From Janthinobacterium silvisoli (GTDB taxonomy: Bacteria; Pseudomonadota; Gammaproteobacteria; Burkholderiales; Burkholderiaceae_D), in assembly GCF_014200725.1 (NCBI RefSeq), contig NZ_JACHCL010000001.1, positions 1,054,001 through 1,118,000 on the forward strand: 64,000 nt of DNA, read 5' to 3'. The translations under genes were made by a program, and so were the position numbers. Below are positions 47,512-58,691 of the stretch, piece after piece. Below the pieces are notes generated by a model. The model was not told where the DNA came from and searched no databases. It saw nothing but the letters and a program-made list of their open reading frames with translations. The first letter of the stretch is position 1. Every line of letters begins with the position of its first letter.

Positions 47512-48510
47512 ATGCACCCTTCCGAGGTTTTATTCCAAGGTAAACGCCAGCCGCTGCTGCTCGCCGCTTGCGACCACTACGCCGGCTCTGAAAAGCTGAT
47601 GCGTAAATCGATTGCCTTGCAACAAGAGCTTGGCCCGCTGTTCGACATCACCTTCGACTGCGAAGACGGCGCCAGCGCCGGCAATGAAGAAGCGCACGCA
47701 CAACTGGTGGCCGCGCTGATCGCCAGCGACGACAACCAGTTCAACCGCATCGGCGTGCGCGTGCACGACGTCGACAGCCCGTTCTTTGCGCGCGACGTGG
47801 AAATCGTCTGCGCCGCCGCCAGCCGCCTGGCCTATATCGCCGTACCCAAAGTGGGCGGCCTGCAAGACGCCATGCTGGCGATCGACCTGATCAACCTGCA
47901 CGCGCGCCGCGCCGGCCGCGACGACCTGCCCGTGCATATTCTGATCGAGACGCATGGCGCGCTGCATGACGCTTACGCCATCGCCGCCCTGCCCCAGGTC
48001 GAATGCCTGTCGTTTGGCATCATGGATTTCGTCTCGGCCCATTACGGCGCCATCCCGGCCGCCGCCATGCGCACGCCGGGCCAGTTTACACACCCGCTGG
48101 TGGTACGCGCCAAGCTGGAAGTGGCAGCCGCCTGCCACGCCCACGGCAAGGTAGCCTCGCACAACGTGACGACCGACGTGCGCGATTCGGCCGTGGTGGC
48201 AAACGACGCCCAGCGTGCTACGGCCGAGTTCGGCTACACGCGCATGTGGAGCATCCACCCGGACCAGATCAAGCCGATTATCAAGGCCTTTACGCCGCGC
48301 CTGTCCGAGGTCAATGAGGCCAGCACGATACTCAATGAGGCGCTGCGCGCCAACTGGGGCCCGATTGCGCAGAATGGCCGCTTGCACGACCGTGCCAGCT
48401 ACCGATATTATTGGACCGTTTTACAGCGCGCCAAACTGGCAGGCCTCGGCCTGCCCGAGGCGGCTGCTGCATTACTGAACACGCAAACGACCAGCCCCAC
48501 TGAAAACTGA
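47512..48510 (+). CDS. CitE-like CoA ester lyase (HpcH/HpaI family)
   Basis: This 332-aa protein belongs to the HpcH/HpaI aldolase/citrate lyase beta family. The metal-binding and CoA-ester motifs are FDITFDCEDGASAGNEEAHA, IGVRVHDVDSPFFARDVE, YIAVPKVGGLQDA and HILIETHGALHDAYAIA. SFGIMDFVSAHYGA and MWSIHPDQIKPI follow. Relatives cleave or form L-malyl-CoA, citramalyl-CoA or related esters. The exact substrate cannot be assigned. It lies between mdh and acnA, so a link to malate or citrate metabolism is plausible. No citD/citF partners are present. Confidence 0.88.
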   Translation: MHPSEVLFQGKRQPLLLAACDHYAGSEKLMRKSIALQQELGPLFDITFDCEDGASAGNEEAHAQLVAALIASDDNQFNRIGVRVHDVDSPFFARDVEIVCAAASRLAYIAVPKVGGLQDAMLAIDLINLHARRAGRDDLPVHILIETHGALHDAYAIAALPQVECLSFGIMDFVSAHYGAIPAAAMRTPGQFTHPLVVRAKLEVAAACHAHGKVASHNVTTDVRDSAVVANDAQRATAEFGYTRMWSIHPDQIKPIIKAFTPRLSEVNEASTILNEALRANWGPIAQNGRLHDRASYRYYWTVLQRAKLAGLGLPEAAAALLNTQTTSPTEN

Positions 48511-48523
48511 CAGGAATAACACG

Positions 48524-49051
48524 ATGTCCATCTCCAAATTAGCCATAGCCTGCAGCGTCGCGCTGGGCGCCATGACCCTTGCACTGGCCCCGGCCTACGC
48601 TGCGACCGATACCACGACGCCAGCGAAAAAGACGGCCAAGGCCAAGCACAGCAAAGCCAAGCCAGCGGCCAAAGCGGCGGCCAAGCCGGCTGAACCGAAT
48701 CCAGAAGCTGATGAGCCGGACACCACGGGCGACACCACCACCGAATTCAATTGCGAACTCGGTGACAAGATCACTATCTACACCAACGCCAACGATGACA
48801 AATACATCGCGCTGCGCTGGAAAAAACGCTTGCATCGCCTGAGCCGCGTTGGCACCACCACTGGCGCCAATCGCTTTGAAAACCGCCTGTATGGATTGAT
48901 CTGGATCGGCATCCCGGCCAAAGGCATGCTGCTGGACTCCAAGCAGAACCGCCAACTGGCAAACGAATGCAAGGATGCAGAGCAGCTGAAACCGGCAGTG
49001 GCAGTGGAAGCGCCGCCATCGCTGGGCATGCAGCAGGCAACCGGCGGCTGA
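48524..49051 (+). CDS. Exported MliC-like protein
   Basis: This 175-aa protein has a signal peptide (MSISKLAIACSVALGAMTLALAPAYA). A Lys/Ala/Pro-rich linker of about 35 residues follows. The C-terminal domain of about 80 residues (FNCELGDKITIYTNANDDKY, then RVGTTTGANRFENRLYGLIWIG) ends in a second cysteine (ANEC). The Cys spacing and the TGANRFE motif resemble the MliC/PliC lysozyme-inhibitor fold, but the match is by eye only. It starts 13 bp after the CitE-like stop and probably shares its transcript. The function is uncertain. Confidence 0.6.
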   Translation: MSISKLAIACSVALGAMTLALAPAYAATDTTTPAKKTAKAKHSKAKPAAKAAAKPAEPNPEADEPDTTGDTTTEFNCELGDKITIYTNANDDKYIALRWKKRLHRLSRVGTTTGANRFENRLYGLIWIGIPAKGMLLDSKQNRQLANECKDAEQLKPAVAVEAPPSLGMQQATGG

Positions 49052-49138
49052 TGTGAGTAGCAGGGGCCTCTTTCGGAGGCTCAGTCATATTTTGTAATTT
49101 GAATAATCAATAAAGACGATACCCAACAAGGAGAGGTC

Positions 49139-51859
<2,721 letters not shown>

Positions 51860-51882
51860 TCGATCAGTTGTAAGGCATCGTG

Positions 51883-51913
51883 AAAACGCCGGTCTCTGAC
51901 CGGCGTTTTTTTT
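51883..51913 (+). terminator. Terminator of acnA
   Basis: The stem AAAACGCCGGTC/GACCGGCGTTTT has loop TCT and four more T after it. It lies 23 bp after the acnA stop. Confidence 0.93.
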
Positions 51914-52074
51914 CGTCCACGCTAGCCCTGGCGCTTGAAATTTTCATATTCGCCATGATCTGGTGCTCAGCTTGCGCTGCATGCGTGGCCGAATCCTCTA
52001 CAATAGGGCTCATAAGGGTTTATCATTTATTTGACTGATCCATTTTTTTTACTTTACGAGACTCTTATCCCGCT

Positions 52075-53328
52075 ATGCGTCGTCCTTCCAAAGATTCATC
52101 CCATAAACTGACTGCCGACAGCCAGCGCCTGGTCACCTTTGCCCAGGCGATCGTACAGGCAGCCAGCCGCCTCGAAGAGCGGTCCTGGGAACACAGCCTG
52201 GATACGCAGCTCCAGAAATTACTCAAGACAGGTCACCAGGACACCATCGACAACACCTTGGGCAGCCTGTTCAAGGAAGACCTGAACGCCTACGACGTCC
52301 TGATGGACAGCGTGGAAGCGGTCAGCGAATCGACCGTCATCATTCACGAAGACGCGCGCTACGACGCCCTGCTGGTGGCGGTGCCCATCCTGGCCTGGAC
52401 GCGTTTTTCCATCGCTTCCGGCCCGATGGCCGGCGATGCGCACGGCGTGCTGTCCGCGCATTTTGCGGCGCACCTGCTGGCTGACGGCACCAAGATGGCG
52501 ATGGCCCCCACCTTGTATTCCATCGACCAGCTGCCGCGCAGCCATGTCGAAACCTATGCCAAGACGCAGAAACTGGCGCTGGCTGCACTGAAGGGCACAG
52601 CCGTCAAGCCATCGCCCAAGGAAGCGGAAACGGCGCCCTTCCTGGCCGATACGCGCTACCTGCTGGTGGCCGTGGTGGCGCCTGCCGGTGCGCCGCTGTT
52701 CCGCTGGCAAACGCCAGCCACGCAGCTTGACTTCATCGCCGAGCGCAGCGCGGCCCTGGAGCAATGGCGCACGCAAGCCACGCCGACGATTGCCCGCATG
52801 CTGCCTGGCTGCGGCCTGGAATTGCTGCTGCCGGAAGCGTATTACGTGGCTTGCCGCGAAGCAGACAAGCTGATACGCCCCGTCTCCGTACGCGCGGCTG
52901 TGCATTATTTGACCCACACGCTGGCCATCGAGGCGTCGGAACTGCGCGCCGTGATCGCCGGCTTTGGCGAAGAATCGGCAGAGGGCCAGGTCGATGAGTA
53001 CCGCATCGCCTTCACCCTGCGCCAGGCGCCGGAAGTCATCTACGGCATCGTCTGGCCTTTGTATGGCCAGGAAGATGAAGATGGCACGCCGATCGAAGGT
53101 TTGATCCAGGTTGGCATCGCCGCGCTCGACAAGCAAAAGACGCCGATCGATGAAATCATCGAGCACCTGAACGCCGCCGGCGTGACGCAGATCAAGCGCC
53201 ACACGGAGCGCTATGTGGGTGAATACTGCGACGATTGCGGCGCCCCGCTGTTTGCCGACCCGGTCGGCGAACTGGCGCACGCGGAAATGCCGGAAGATAC
53301 GCCACAAGGAACAGAGCACTTCCATTGA
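52075..53328 (+). CDS. DUF2863 family protein
   Basis: This 417-aa protein matches the betaproteobacterial DUF2863 family by length and by segments such as LFKEDLNAYDVLMDSVEAVSES and RYDALLVAVPILAWTRF. The C-terminal part has a CxxC pair (YVGEYCDDCGAPLFADPVGE) that could bind zinc. No signal peptide or membrane helix is seen, so it is cytosolic. The function of the family is unknown. It has an upstream gap of 160 bp after the acnA terminator, so it is probably a single-gene unit. Confidence 0.82.
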   Translation: MRRPSKDSSHKLTADSQRLVTFAQAIVQAASRLEERSWEHSLDTQLQKLLKTGHQDTIDNTLGSLFKEDLNAYDVLMDSVEAVSESTVIIHEDARYDALLVAVPILAWTRFSIASGPMAGDAHGVLSAHFAAHLLADGTKMAMAPTLYSIDQLPRSHVETYAKTQKLALAALKGTAVKPSPKEAETAPFLADTRYLLVAVVAPAGAPLFRWQTPATQLDFIAERSAALEQWRTQATPTIARMLPGCGLELLLPEAYYVACREADKLIRPVSVRAAVHYLTHTLAIEASELRAVIAGFGEESAEGQVDEYRIAFTLRQAPEVIYGIVWPLYGQEDEDGTPIEGLIQVGIAALDKQKTPIDEIIEHLNAAGVTQIKRHTERYVGEYCDDCGAPLFADPVGELAHAEMPEDTPQGTEHFH

Positions 53329-53334
53329 TGATAT

Positions 53335-53455
53335 GGCACCTCTTCAAACCTACTGCGCAGCCCGCTCTCTGGTCGGCGTTACTCGCTGTACCTTTAGTAC
53401 AGCTGCGTTACTCAACCCGATATCGAGCTTGCTCGCTACGGTTTGAAGAGGTGCC
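53335..53455. repeat. 121-bp inverted-repeat element
   Basis: The ends are perfect 16-bp inverted repeats, GGCACCTCTTCAAACC at 53335-53350 and its complement at 53440-53455. Inside is a stem GCTGTAC-CTTTA-GTACAGC at 53385-53403, flanked by two direct copies of GCGTTACTC (53376-53384 and 53405-53413). The layout is like a short palindromic intergenic repeat or a small MITE. It lies 7 bp after the DUF2863 stop. No coding potential is present. Confidence 0.75.
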
Positions 53456-53484
53456 GATACGCTGATTGAAAAGTACTTTAAAGC

Positions 53485-53515
53485 AAAAAAGGCAGAACCG
53501 GGGTTCTGCCTTTTT
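53485..53515. terminator. Bidirectional terminator
   Basis: GGCAGAACC-GG-GGTTCTGCC is flanked by A-run and T-run, so it works on both strands. It separates the DUF2863 gene and repeat element from the convergent CYTH gene. Confidence 0.9.
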
Positions 53516-53534
53516 CATTACTGCCACTACTGAC

Positions 53535-53999
53535 TTACCACTGTGAATACGGGTGGCGGATCAGGTTAGCGTTGTAATAGCGCGTATCGTCGGACACTTC
53601 GGCGCCGATCCAGTCGGGCTTTTCGAAGGGCTGGTCGACCGAGTGCAGCTCGATCTCGGCCACCACCAGGCCAAAATTGGCGCCCAGGAATTCATCGACC
53701 TCCCACACCATGCCCGCATACATGATGCGGCGCCGGTATTTTTCGATCAGCGGCTGCTCGCACAGGCCGTCGAGCAATTCGTTGGCGTCGGCCAGCGGTA
53801 TCGGATATTCCCATTCACCGCGGCGGGTACCCACGTTCGCGCCCTTGATGGTCAGCATGGCGTGCTGGCCCTCGATGCGCACGCGCACCACGCGTTCGCG
53901 CTGCGACGACAGATAACCCTGGCGCAGCAATACCGGTTCGGCCAGCTCCCGCCAGCCGTCGCCCTGCAACAGGAATTTTCGTTCGATCTCGACGCCCAT
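53535..53999 (-). CDS. CYTH domain protein
   Basis: This 154-aa CYTH-fold protein starts MGVEIERKFLL, with the diagnostic ExExK motif (EIERK). Basic and acidic tunnel residues follow in RVRIEGQHAMLTIKG, EKYRRRIMYAGMVWEVDEF and LVVAEIELHS. The fold binds triphosphates; relatives include inorganic triphosphatases and short versions of class IV adenylate cyclase. The substrate is unknown here. It starts 11 bp after the M14 carboxypeptidase stop, so the two are probably cotranscribed. Confidence 0.9.
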   Translation of the reverse strand: MGVEIERKFLLQGDGWRELAEPVLLRQGYLSSQRERVVRVRIEGQHAMLTIKGANVGTRRGEWEYPIPLADANELLDGLCEQPLIEKYRRRIMYAGMVWEVDEFLGANFGLVVAEIELHSVDQPFEKPDWIGAEVSDDTRYYNANLIRHPYSQW

Positions 54000-54010
54000 G
54001 ATCACGCCTT

Positions 54011-55132
54011 TCAGTCCAGCGACAGCAGGATAGGCTGCAGCATGGCCGCACCCAGCGCCGCGCTGCGCGCGCCATTCCAACCCACCGATGGATCTGGCAA
54101 GTCGGCGTTTTCCTTGAATGGCATTTCCAGGGTCAGCGCCAGGCACTGGAAGTGGTGGCCGATGTATTTCGACGCCAGGGTCAGCATGTCCGATTTGTAC
54201 TTGCTGGCCGCATAGCCGAACTTGTCCTGGAAGTCCGGGCTGGCTTGCTTGTAGCGCTCGATGAAGGCCTTCTGGTGCGCGGCCTGGGCCGGCGTGAAGT
54301 TTTCCAGCATTTCATTACCGGCCACGAAATTGTAGGGCAGCGCTTCATCGCCATGGATGTCGAAGAACATGTCGACGCCTGTTTCATGGATTTTGTTTTT
54401 CACGCACAGTACTTCCGGGCTCGATGCCAGGGATGGCGTCATCCATTCGCGGTTCAAGTTAGCGCCGGCAGCGTTGGTGCGCAGGTTGCCGCGGATCGAG
54501 CCGTCCGGGTTCATGTTCGGCACGATGTGGAACACGGCGCGCTGCAGCAGTTTGCGCGCGATCGGATTGGCGTCGTCCAGCAGCGAGTCGATCAAGCCTT
54601 CGACAAACCATTCAGCCATCGATTCGCCCGGGTGCTGGCGCGCGATGATCCAGATTGTCTTTTCCGCCTGCGGATCACCGATGGTCACCAGGTTCATGTC
54701 GCGGCCATCGACGGTGTTGCCCAGGTCGGACACGCGCACCAATGGGTGTTCCGCCACTTCGCCCAGCAGGCGCAGATGGCGTTCCCACGAATACGGCTCG
54801 AAGTAGGCGTAATACACGCTATCGAGTTCCGGCGTATGCGAGATCGTCATGACCTGGCCATCAAAGCTGGTCGGCACGCGGAACCAGTTTTCGCTGTCGT
54901 AACTGGCGACAGCCTGGTAGCCCTCGTAGCCAGCCGGATAAGTCGCCTGGCCCGCATTCAGGAAGCGCATGGTGCAGTGCTGGCCGCGCGCGCCCTGCAG
55001 GCGGAAGTGGAACCATTGATGGATGTCGGCGTGCGAGTCCTTGCGCAATTTCAGCTCGATGGCGCCGGCGCTTGCGGCGCTGACTACCTCGATGGCGCCC
55101 GAGTCGAAGTTCTGGCTGATTTTAATGGTCAT
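54011..55132 (-). CDS. M14-family zinc carboxypeptidase
   Basis: This 373-aa protein has an N-terminal beta-sandwich domain (about 1-115) and an M14 peptidase domain of the cytosolic carboxypeptidase/AGTPBP-like group. The zinc motif HPGES (HxxE) occurs in IIARQHPGESMAEWF, and the distal histidine in FFDIHGDEALPYNF. The catalytic glutamate is in LTLEMPFKEN. NMNPDGSIRGNLRTNAAGANLNREW gives the substrate-binding Asn-Arg. No signal peptide is present. It diverges from the TetR gene over a 303-bp gap. The substrate is unknown. Confidence 0.93.
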   Translation of the reverse strand: MTIKISQNFDSGAIEVVSAASAGAIELKLRKDSHADIHQWFHFRLQGARGQHCTMRFLNAGQATYPAGYEGYQAVASYDSENWFRVPTSFDGQVMTISHTPELDSVYYAYFEPYSWERHLRLLGEVAEHPLVRVSDLGNTVDGRDMNLVTIGDPQAEKTIWIIARQHPGESMAEWFVEGLIDSLLDDANPIARKLLQRAVFHIVPNMNPDGSIRGNLRTNAAGANLNREWMTPSLASSPEVLCVKNKIHETGVDMFFDIHGDEALPYNFVAGNEMLENFTPAQAAHQKAFIERYKQASPDFQDKFGYAASKYKSDMLTLASKYIGHHFQCLALTLEMPFKENADLPDPSVGWNGARSAALGAAMLQPILLSLD

Positions 55133-55435
55133 GTAATGATCCTATCCCATAAAGTAAATGTTACGGCAGGCCCTGAAGAGCGCTGCCGCAACCATAAAAA
55201 AGCAGTGTAAGCTATCCCTCTATTTTCCGCCCTTTGCCCTCATTCGAAAAGCCTGAAGGGCTATTGATGCACCAATACGGGGCAAAAACTGGAAAAGTTC
55301 GCCGCAAAGACATAAAAAGTCGGCCCGCCACCGTCTCGACCAGACAAAAAACTGCTTTGTAACAAGGCCGGAAACATTGCCTCCATGTACCGCCCCTATA
55401 ATTCCATTTTTTGACCGAGTCGCCAGGAAAGTGTC
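55133..55435. promoter_or_regulatory. Divergent promoter region (M14 peptidase and TetR genes)
   Basis: This 303-bp gap has a good -10 box TATAAT at 55397-55402, 34 bp before the TetR start. A convincing -35 is not apparent. Nothing resembling a gene was found. No clear palindrome for TetR autoregulation stood out. Confidence 0.45.
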
Positions 55436-56098
55436 GTGGACAAGAAGTTAACTAATATCCAGGAAAGAAAGCTGCGTGAAGCCCAGGCCCGGCGCGAGCA
55501 CATCATTGAAGTTGTCAAAGACCTCATCAAGAAAGGCGGCGCGCGGGCCGTGTCGATCCGCAAAGTGGCCGAAGCGGCCGGTTTTTCCACTACCGTCGTG
55601 TATGCCCTGTTCCGCGACAAGGCAACCCTGATCGGCCAGGCCATGGACAAGGACTTGCTGGAACTGGTGCGTTTGATGCGCGCTGCCAGCGTCACCACCA
55701 GCGATCCCTGGGAACGTATCCGCCAGGTGGGTCGTGCTTATGTGCAATACGGCTTCCAGCATCCCGACGAATATTCGCTGCTGTTCATGGAATTGCGTCC
55801 GCATGCAGAGATCGACGCGGTCGAAGTCGAGCATGGCAATATCGAGCAAGATCCATATGCATTTGCCCTGCACCTGTTTGCAGAACTTGCCCAGGCGGGC
55901 AAGGTGCGCGCCGATGAAGCGTCGCTGCATGCGATGACGCAAATCTTTTGGCAATCGCTGCACGGTCTGGTGTCGCTGCGCATCGTGATGGACTCGGGCG
56001 ATCCCTGGACGCCACATCCCGAAATGAATGCGCACCTGGAAGACTTGCTGGCCGTCGTCACGGAAGGCTTGCGGCTGCGCTTCGGGCCAGCCGCCTGA
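55436..56098 (+). CDS. TetR-family transcriptional regulator
   Basis: This 220-aa regulator has a TetR_N helix-turn-helix at about residues 20-66 (ARREHIIEVVKDLIKKGGARAVSIRKVAEAAGFSTTVVYALFRDKATLIGQAM). A WHG/TetR_C_13-type ligand domain follows. The start is GTG at 55436 with AGGAAAG upstream. A very long terminator hairpin follows. It diverges from the M14 peptidase gene, which is its most likely target by position. Its ligand is unknown. Confidence 0.92.
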   Translation: MDKKLTNIQERKLREAQARREHIIEVVKDLIKKGGARAVSIRKVAEAAGFSTTVVYALFRDKATLIGQAMDKDLLELVRLMRAASVTTSDPWERIRQVGRAYVQYGFQHPDEYSLLFMELRPHAEIDAVEVEHGNIEQDPYAFALHLFAELAQAGKVRADEASLHAMTQIFWQSLHGLVSLRIVMDSGDPWTPHPEMNAHLEDLLAVVTEGLRLRFGPAA

Positions 56099-56102
56099 CG
56101 AT

Positions 56103-56138
56103 AAAACAAAGCGGCGCCACACGGCGCCGCTTTGTTTT
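56103..56138. terminator. Strong terminator after the TetR gene
   Basis: AAAACAAAGCGGCGCC-ACAC-GGCGCCGCTTTGTTTT is a perfect 16-bp stem with a 4-base loop. The IS target site begins at its 3' T-tract. Confidence 0.93.
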
Positions 56139-56143
56139 TATTA
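56136..56143. repeat. Target site duplication, left copy
   Basis: TTTTATTA directly abuts the left end of the insertion sequence and is identical to the copy at 57196-57203. An 8-bp duplication is characteristic of the IS1595 family. Confidence 0.9.
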
Positions 56144-57195
56144 GGCTATGTCACCGTCAGATGTGGGAACTCTCCCAGCGTTGCCTTCAATAATGTTTCT
56201 GCCGACAGGATGCGCCTGGCATCGAGTATCCAGCGCCAGCCCAGGTAGTTGGGCAGATAGCGTGTCGCCACGCCGTGAAAGATGCTGAGCCACCCCCGCA
56301 AACGGCTGTGATACGCGTTCACATTTTGTACATGGGCCGCGCCGCGCACGCGGATGCCCGCTCGCAAGTTGACGGCCTGATGGCTGATCCCTGTTTCGCG
56401 GGCAAAGGCGGCGTAGGCTGCATGGCCATCTGTCACCAGCAGAATGTCGCGGTCGATTACAGGCGGCAAGCATTGCAGCAGCTGCTTTTTGGTCAGTTGT
56501 CCCTTGCCGGTGACAAAATCGACAGTTTGCCCCGTGCGGTCACGCGCCACCAGGATGCACACCTGTTCACTGGAAATACCACGTTGCCGGGCAGACCCAC
56601 CGCGCCGGCGCGCCGGACGCAGCAAATGCCGCACGCCTTTTTCCGATTCCAGCAGATACATTTCATCGGCTTCGGTGATGCCATGCAGGCAGCGCGGACG
56701 GTCGGTCTTTGCCAGTATCAGAAAACGATGACGCCAGCGAAAGCTGGTGTTGCGGTGGATGCCAAGCTGCCGGGCAGCCTTGCGCACTGAGTCCGAATTG
56801 AGCAGGCAATCGGCATAGTCCAGCCACAGGGTTTTATGGCGCAAATGGGCCAGGGGCGTGCCCGTCAAGGCATTGAATGTTTTGCCACAAGGCACGCAAC
56901 GATAACGCTGCAAGCCGTTGGCGTGACCGTGCCGGTGAAAGTGCCGGCAGTGGCAGACGGGACAGCAAAGCCGAGCTTGTGCCGTATGCTCGATCAGCGC
57001 GATGCCTGCCTGCCCGGGCGGCGTGCCCTGCAGCAGCGCCAGACTGTCCAGCCGTTGCCGCCGGGACAATGCCACGAACTGCGCGATGAATACCTGCCAT
57101 TGCGTTTGCAGCATGCTGCTCTCCCTGCTTGATTGATCTGATCAGTCAGACCTCCGCTTCGCAGGAAGATTCCCCTATTTATCGAGGACAGAGCC
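56144..57195 (-). mobile_element. Insertion sequence, IS1595 family, complete
   Basis: This 1052-bp element is bounded by imperfect terminal inverted repeats. The outer ends read inward GGCTATGTCACCG (left) and GGCTCTGTCCTCG (right), with further matches (GGGAA and TCC) to about 32 bp. It carries one intact transposase gene on the minus strand. An 8-bp duplication TTTTATTA flanks it exactly. Intact ends, gene and duplication suggest a recent insertion. It lies between the convergent TetR and CoA-transferase genes. Confidence 0.92.
56146..57114 (-). CDS. IS1595-family transposase
   Basis: This 322-aa transposase has an N-terminal zinc-ribbon (CPVCHCRHFHRHGHANGLQRYRCVPCGKTF, about 51-80). A helix-turn-helix region follows (SVRKAARQLGIHRNTSFRWRHRF). 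The DDE-type ISXO2-like catalytic domain comes next. Candidate acidic residues are in ITEADEMYLLESEKG and LLVTDGHAAYAAF. The third position is an asparagine in HVQNVNAYHSRLRGWL, as in DDN members of IS1595. The stop codon (TAG at 56146-56148) overlaps the left terminal repeat. The gene is intact. Confidence 0.92.
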   Translation of the reverse strand: MLQTQWQVFIAQFVALSRRQRLDSLALLQGTPPGQAGIALIEHTAQARLCCPVCHCRHFHRHGHANGLQRYRCVPCGKTFNALTGTPLAHLRHKTLWLDYADCLLNSDSVRKAARQLGIHRNTSFRWRHRFLILAKTDRPRCLHGITEADEMYLLESEKGVRHLLRPARRRGGSARQRGISSEQVCILVARDRTGQTVDFVTGKGQLTKKQLLQCLPPVIDRDILLVTDGHAAYAAFARETGISHQAVNLRAGIRVRGAAHVQNVNAYHSRLRGWLSIFHGVATRYLPNYLGWRWILDARRILSAETLLKATLGEFPHLTVT

Positions 57196-57203
57196 TTTTA
57201 TTA
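57196..57203. repeat. Target site duplication, right copy
   Basis: TTTTATTA follows the right end of the IS. Its last three bases are the TAA stop codon (read on the minus strand) of the CoA-transferase gene. Confidence 0.9.
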
Positions 57204-58691
57204 TGCCAGCATGCTCTGCGTTTCCTGGTAACGCGTATGCCAGGCCAGCGCTTCTTGCAGGATATGCGGCGTATGGCCGCCGCGCAAACACGCTGCATCA
57301 TAATAGGCGCGCAACTGGGCACGGTAATCAGGATGGGTGCAGCGCTCTATGATCAGCGGCGCCCGTTCACGCGGGGCCAGGCCGCGCAAGTCGGCATAAC
57401 CCCACTCCGTCACCAGCACATCGACGTCGTGTTCAGTATGGTCCACATGCGAGACCATCGGCACCACGCTGGAAATGCGTCCGCCCTTGGCCGCCGATTT
57501 CGACACGAACATGGAAATCTGTCCGTTGCGGGCAAAGTCGCCCGAGCCGCCGATGCCGTTCATCATGTGCGTGCCGCACACGTGGGTGGAATTGACGTTG
57601 CCATAGATATCGAATTCCAGCGCCGTGTTCAGCGCGATGATGCCCAGGCGGCGCACGATTTCCGGATGGTTGCTGATCTCTTGCGGGCGCAGCACGATCT
57701 TGGAACGGTAATGATCGATATTGTCCATCAGCTTTTGATGCACGGGCTTTGACAAGGTAATCGACGAGGCCGAAGCGAAGACCAGCTGGCCCGAATCGAG
57801 CAGCTCGATGGCGCTGTCCTGCAGCACTTCCGAATACATCGTCATGTTGCGGAAGGGCGAACCGATCAAGCCGTGCAGCACGGCGTTGGCGATGGTGCCG
57901 ATGCCGGCCTGCAACGGCAGCAATTCCGGCCCCATGCGGCCAGCTTCCACTTCAGCCGTCAAAAAGGCGATCACGTGGTTGGCAATCGCCTGCGTTTCCG
58001 CATCGGGCGGCAAGGCGTTCGACGGGCTGTCCGGGCTATCGGTAATGACGATGGCGGCGATGCGGGCCGGATCGATGCTGATCGCCGTGCTGCCCAGGCG
58101 CTGGTCGACGCGGGTGAGCGGTATCGGTGCACGGCCCGGCAAAGTCTGGGGAATGTAGATGTCGTGCAAGCCTTCCAGCGCCAGCGGCGTGGACAGATTG
58201 ATTTCCACGATGACTTGCGTGGCTTGCTGGGCAAAGGCGGCGGAGTTGCCCACCGACATGGTAGGAATGATGGCGCCGGCAGCCGTAATGGCGGCCGCTT
58301 CGATCACGGCGATATCGACGGCTGCCAGGTTGCCCGAACGCAGCTGCTCGGCCGTTTCCGACAGATGCTGGTCGATGAACATGACTTCACCATCGTTGAT
58401 CTTGCTGCGTAACACAGGATCGACCTGGAACGGCATGCGGCGCGCCAGCACGCCCGCTTCGGCCATCAAGCCATCGCTGCCATTGCCCAGCGACGCGCCG
58501 GTGATCAGGGTCAGACTCAATGGCTCTTGCAGGGCGCGCTCGGCCAGTGCGCGAGGTAAAGCTTTGGCGTCGCCGGCGCGGGTAAAGCCGCTCATGCCGA
58601 CACGCATGCCGTTATTAAACAATGTGGCTGCCTGGTCCGCGCTCATGATTTTATCGAGCAGGCCCGGGTGGCGGATACGATCCTCGTACAT
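57201..58691 (-). CDS. Acetyl-CoA hydrolase/transferase family (likely succinate CoA-transferase)
   Basis: This is a 496-aa class I CoA-transferase of the acetyl-CoA hydrolase/transferase family. The active-site glutamate lies in FRNMTMYSEVLQD. The CoA-binding and oxyanion segments include VGMSGFTRAGDAKALP near the N terminus and NGIGGSGDFARNG near residue 385. Length and sequence fit succinyl-CoA:acetate or propionate CoA-transferases. GGAG lies upstream of the ATG at 58691. It diverges from a LysR regulator. The stop codon lies inside the duplicated target site of the IS. Confidence 0.92.
   Translation of the reverse strand: MYEDRIRHPGLLDKIMSADQAATLFNNGMRVGMSGFTRAGDAKALPRALAERALQEPLSLTLITGASLGNGSDGLMAEAGVLARRMPFQVDPVLRSKINDGEVMFIDQHLSETAEQLRSGNLAAVDIAVIEAAAITAAGAIIPTMSVGNSAAFAQQATQVIVEINLSTPLALEGLHDIYIPQTLPGRAPIPLTRVDQRLGSTAISIDPARIAAIVITDSPDSPSNALPPDAETQAIANHVIAFLTAEVEAGRMGPELLPLQAGIGTIANAVLHGLIGSPFRNMTMYSEVLQDSAIELLDSGQLVFASASSITLSKPVHQKLMDNIDHYRSKIVLRPQEISNHPEIVRRLGIIALNTALEFDIYGNVNSTHVCGTHMMNGIGGSGDFARNGQISMFVSKSAAKGGRISSVVPMVSHVDHTEHDVDVLVTEWGYADLRGLAPRERAPLIIERCTHPDYRAQLRAYYDAACLRGGHTPHILQEALAWHTRYQETQSMLA

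Noticed and set aside
49066-49080. Small GCCTC/GAGGC hairpin after the MliC-like gene
   Set aside because: The stem is only five pairs and the T-run does not follow directly, so it was not called as a terminator.
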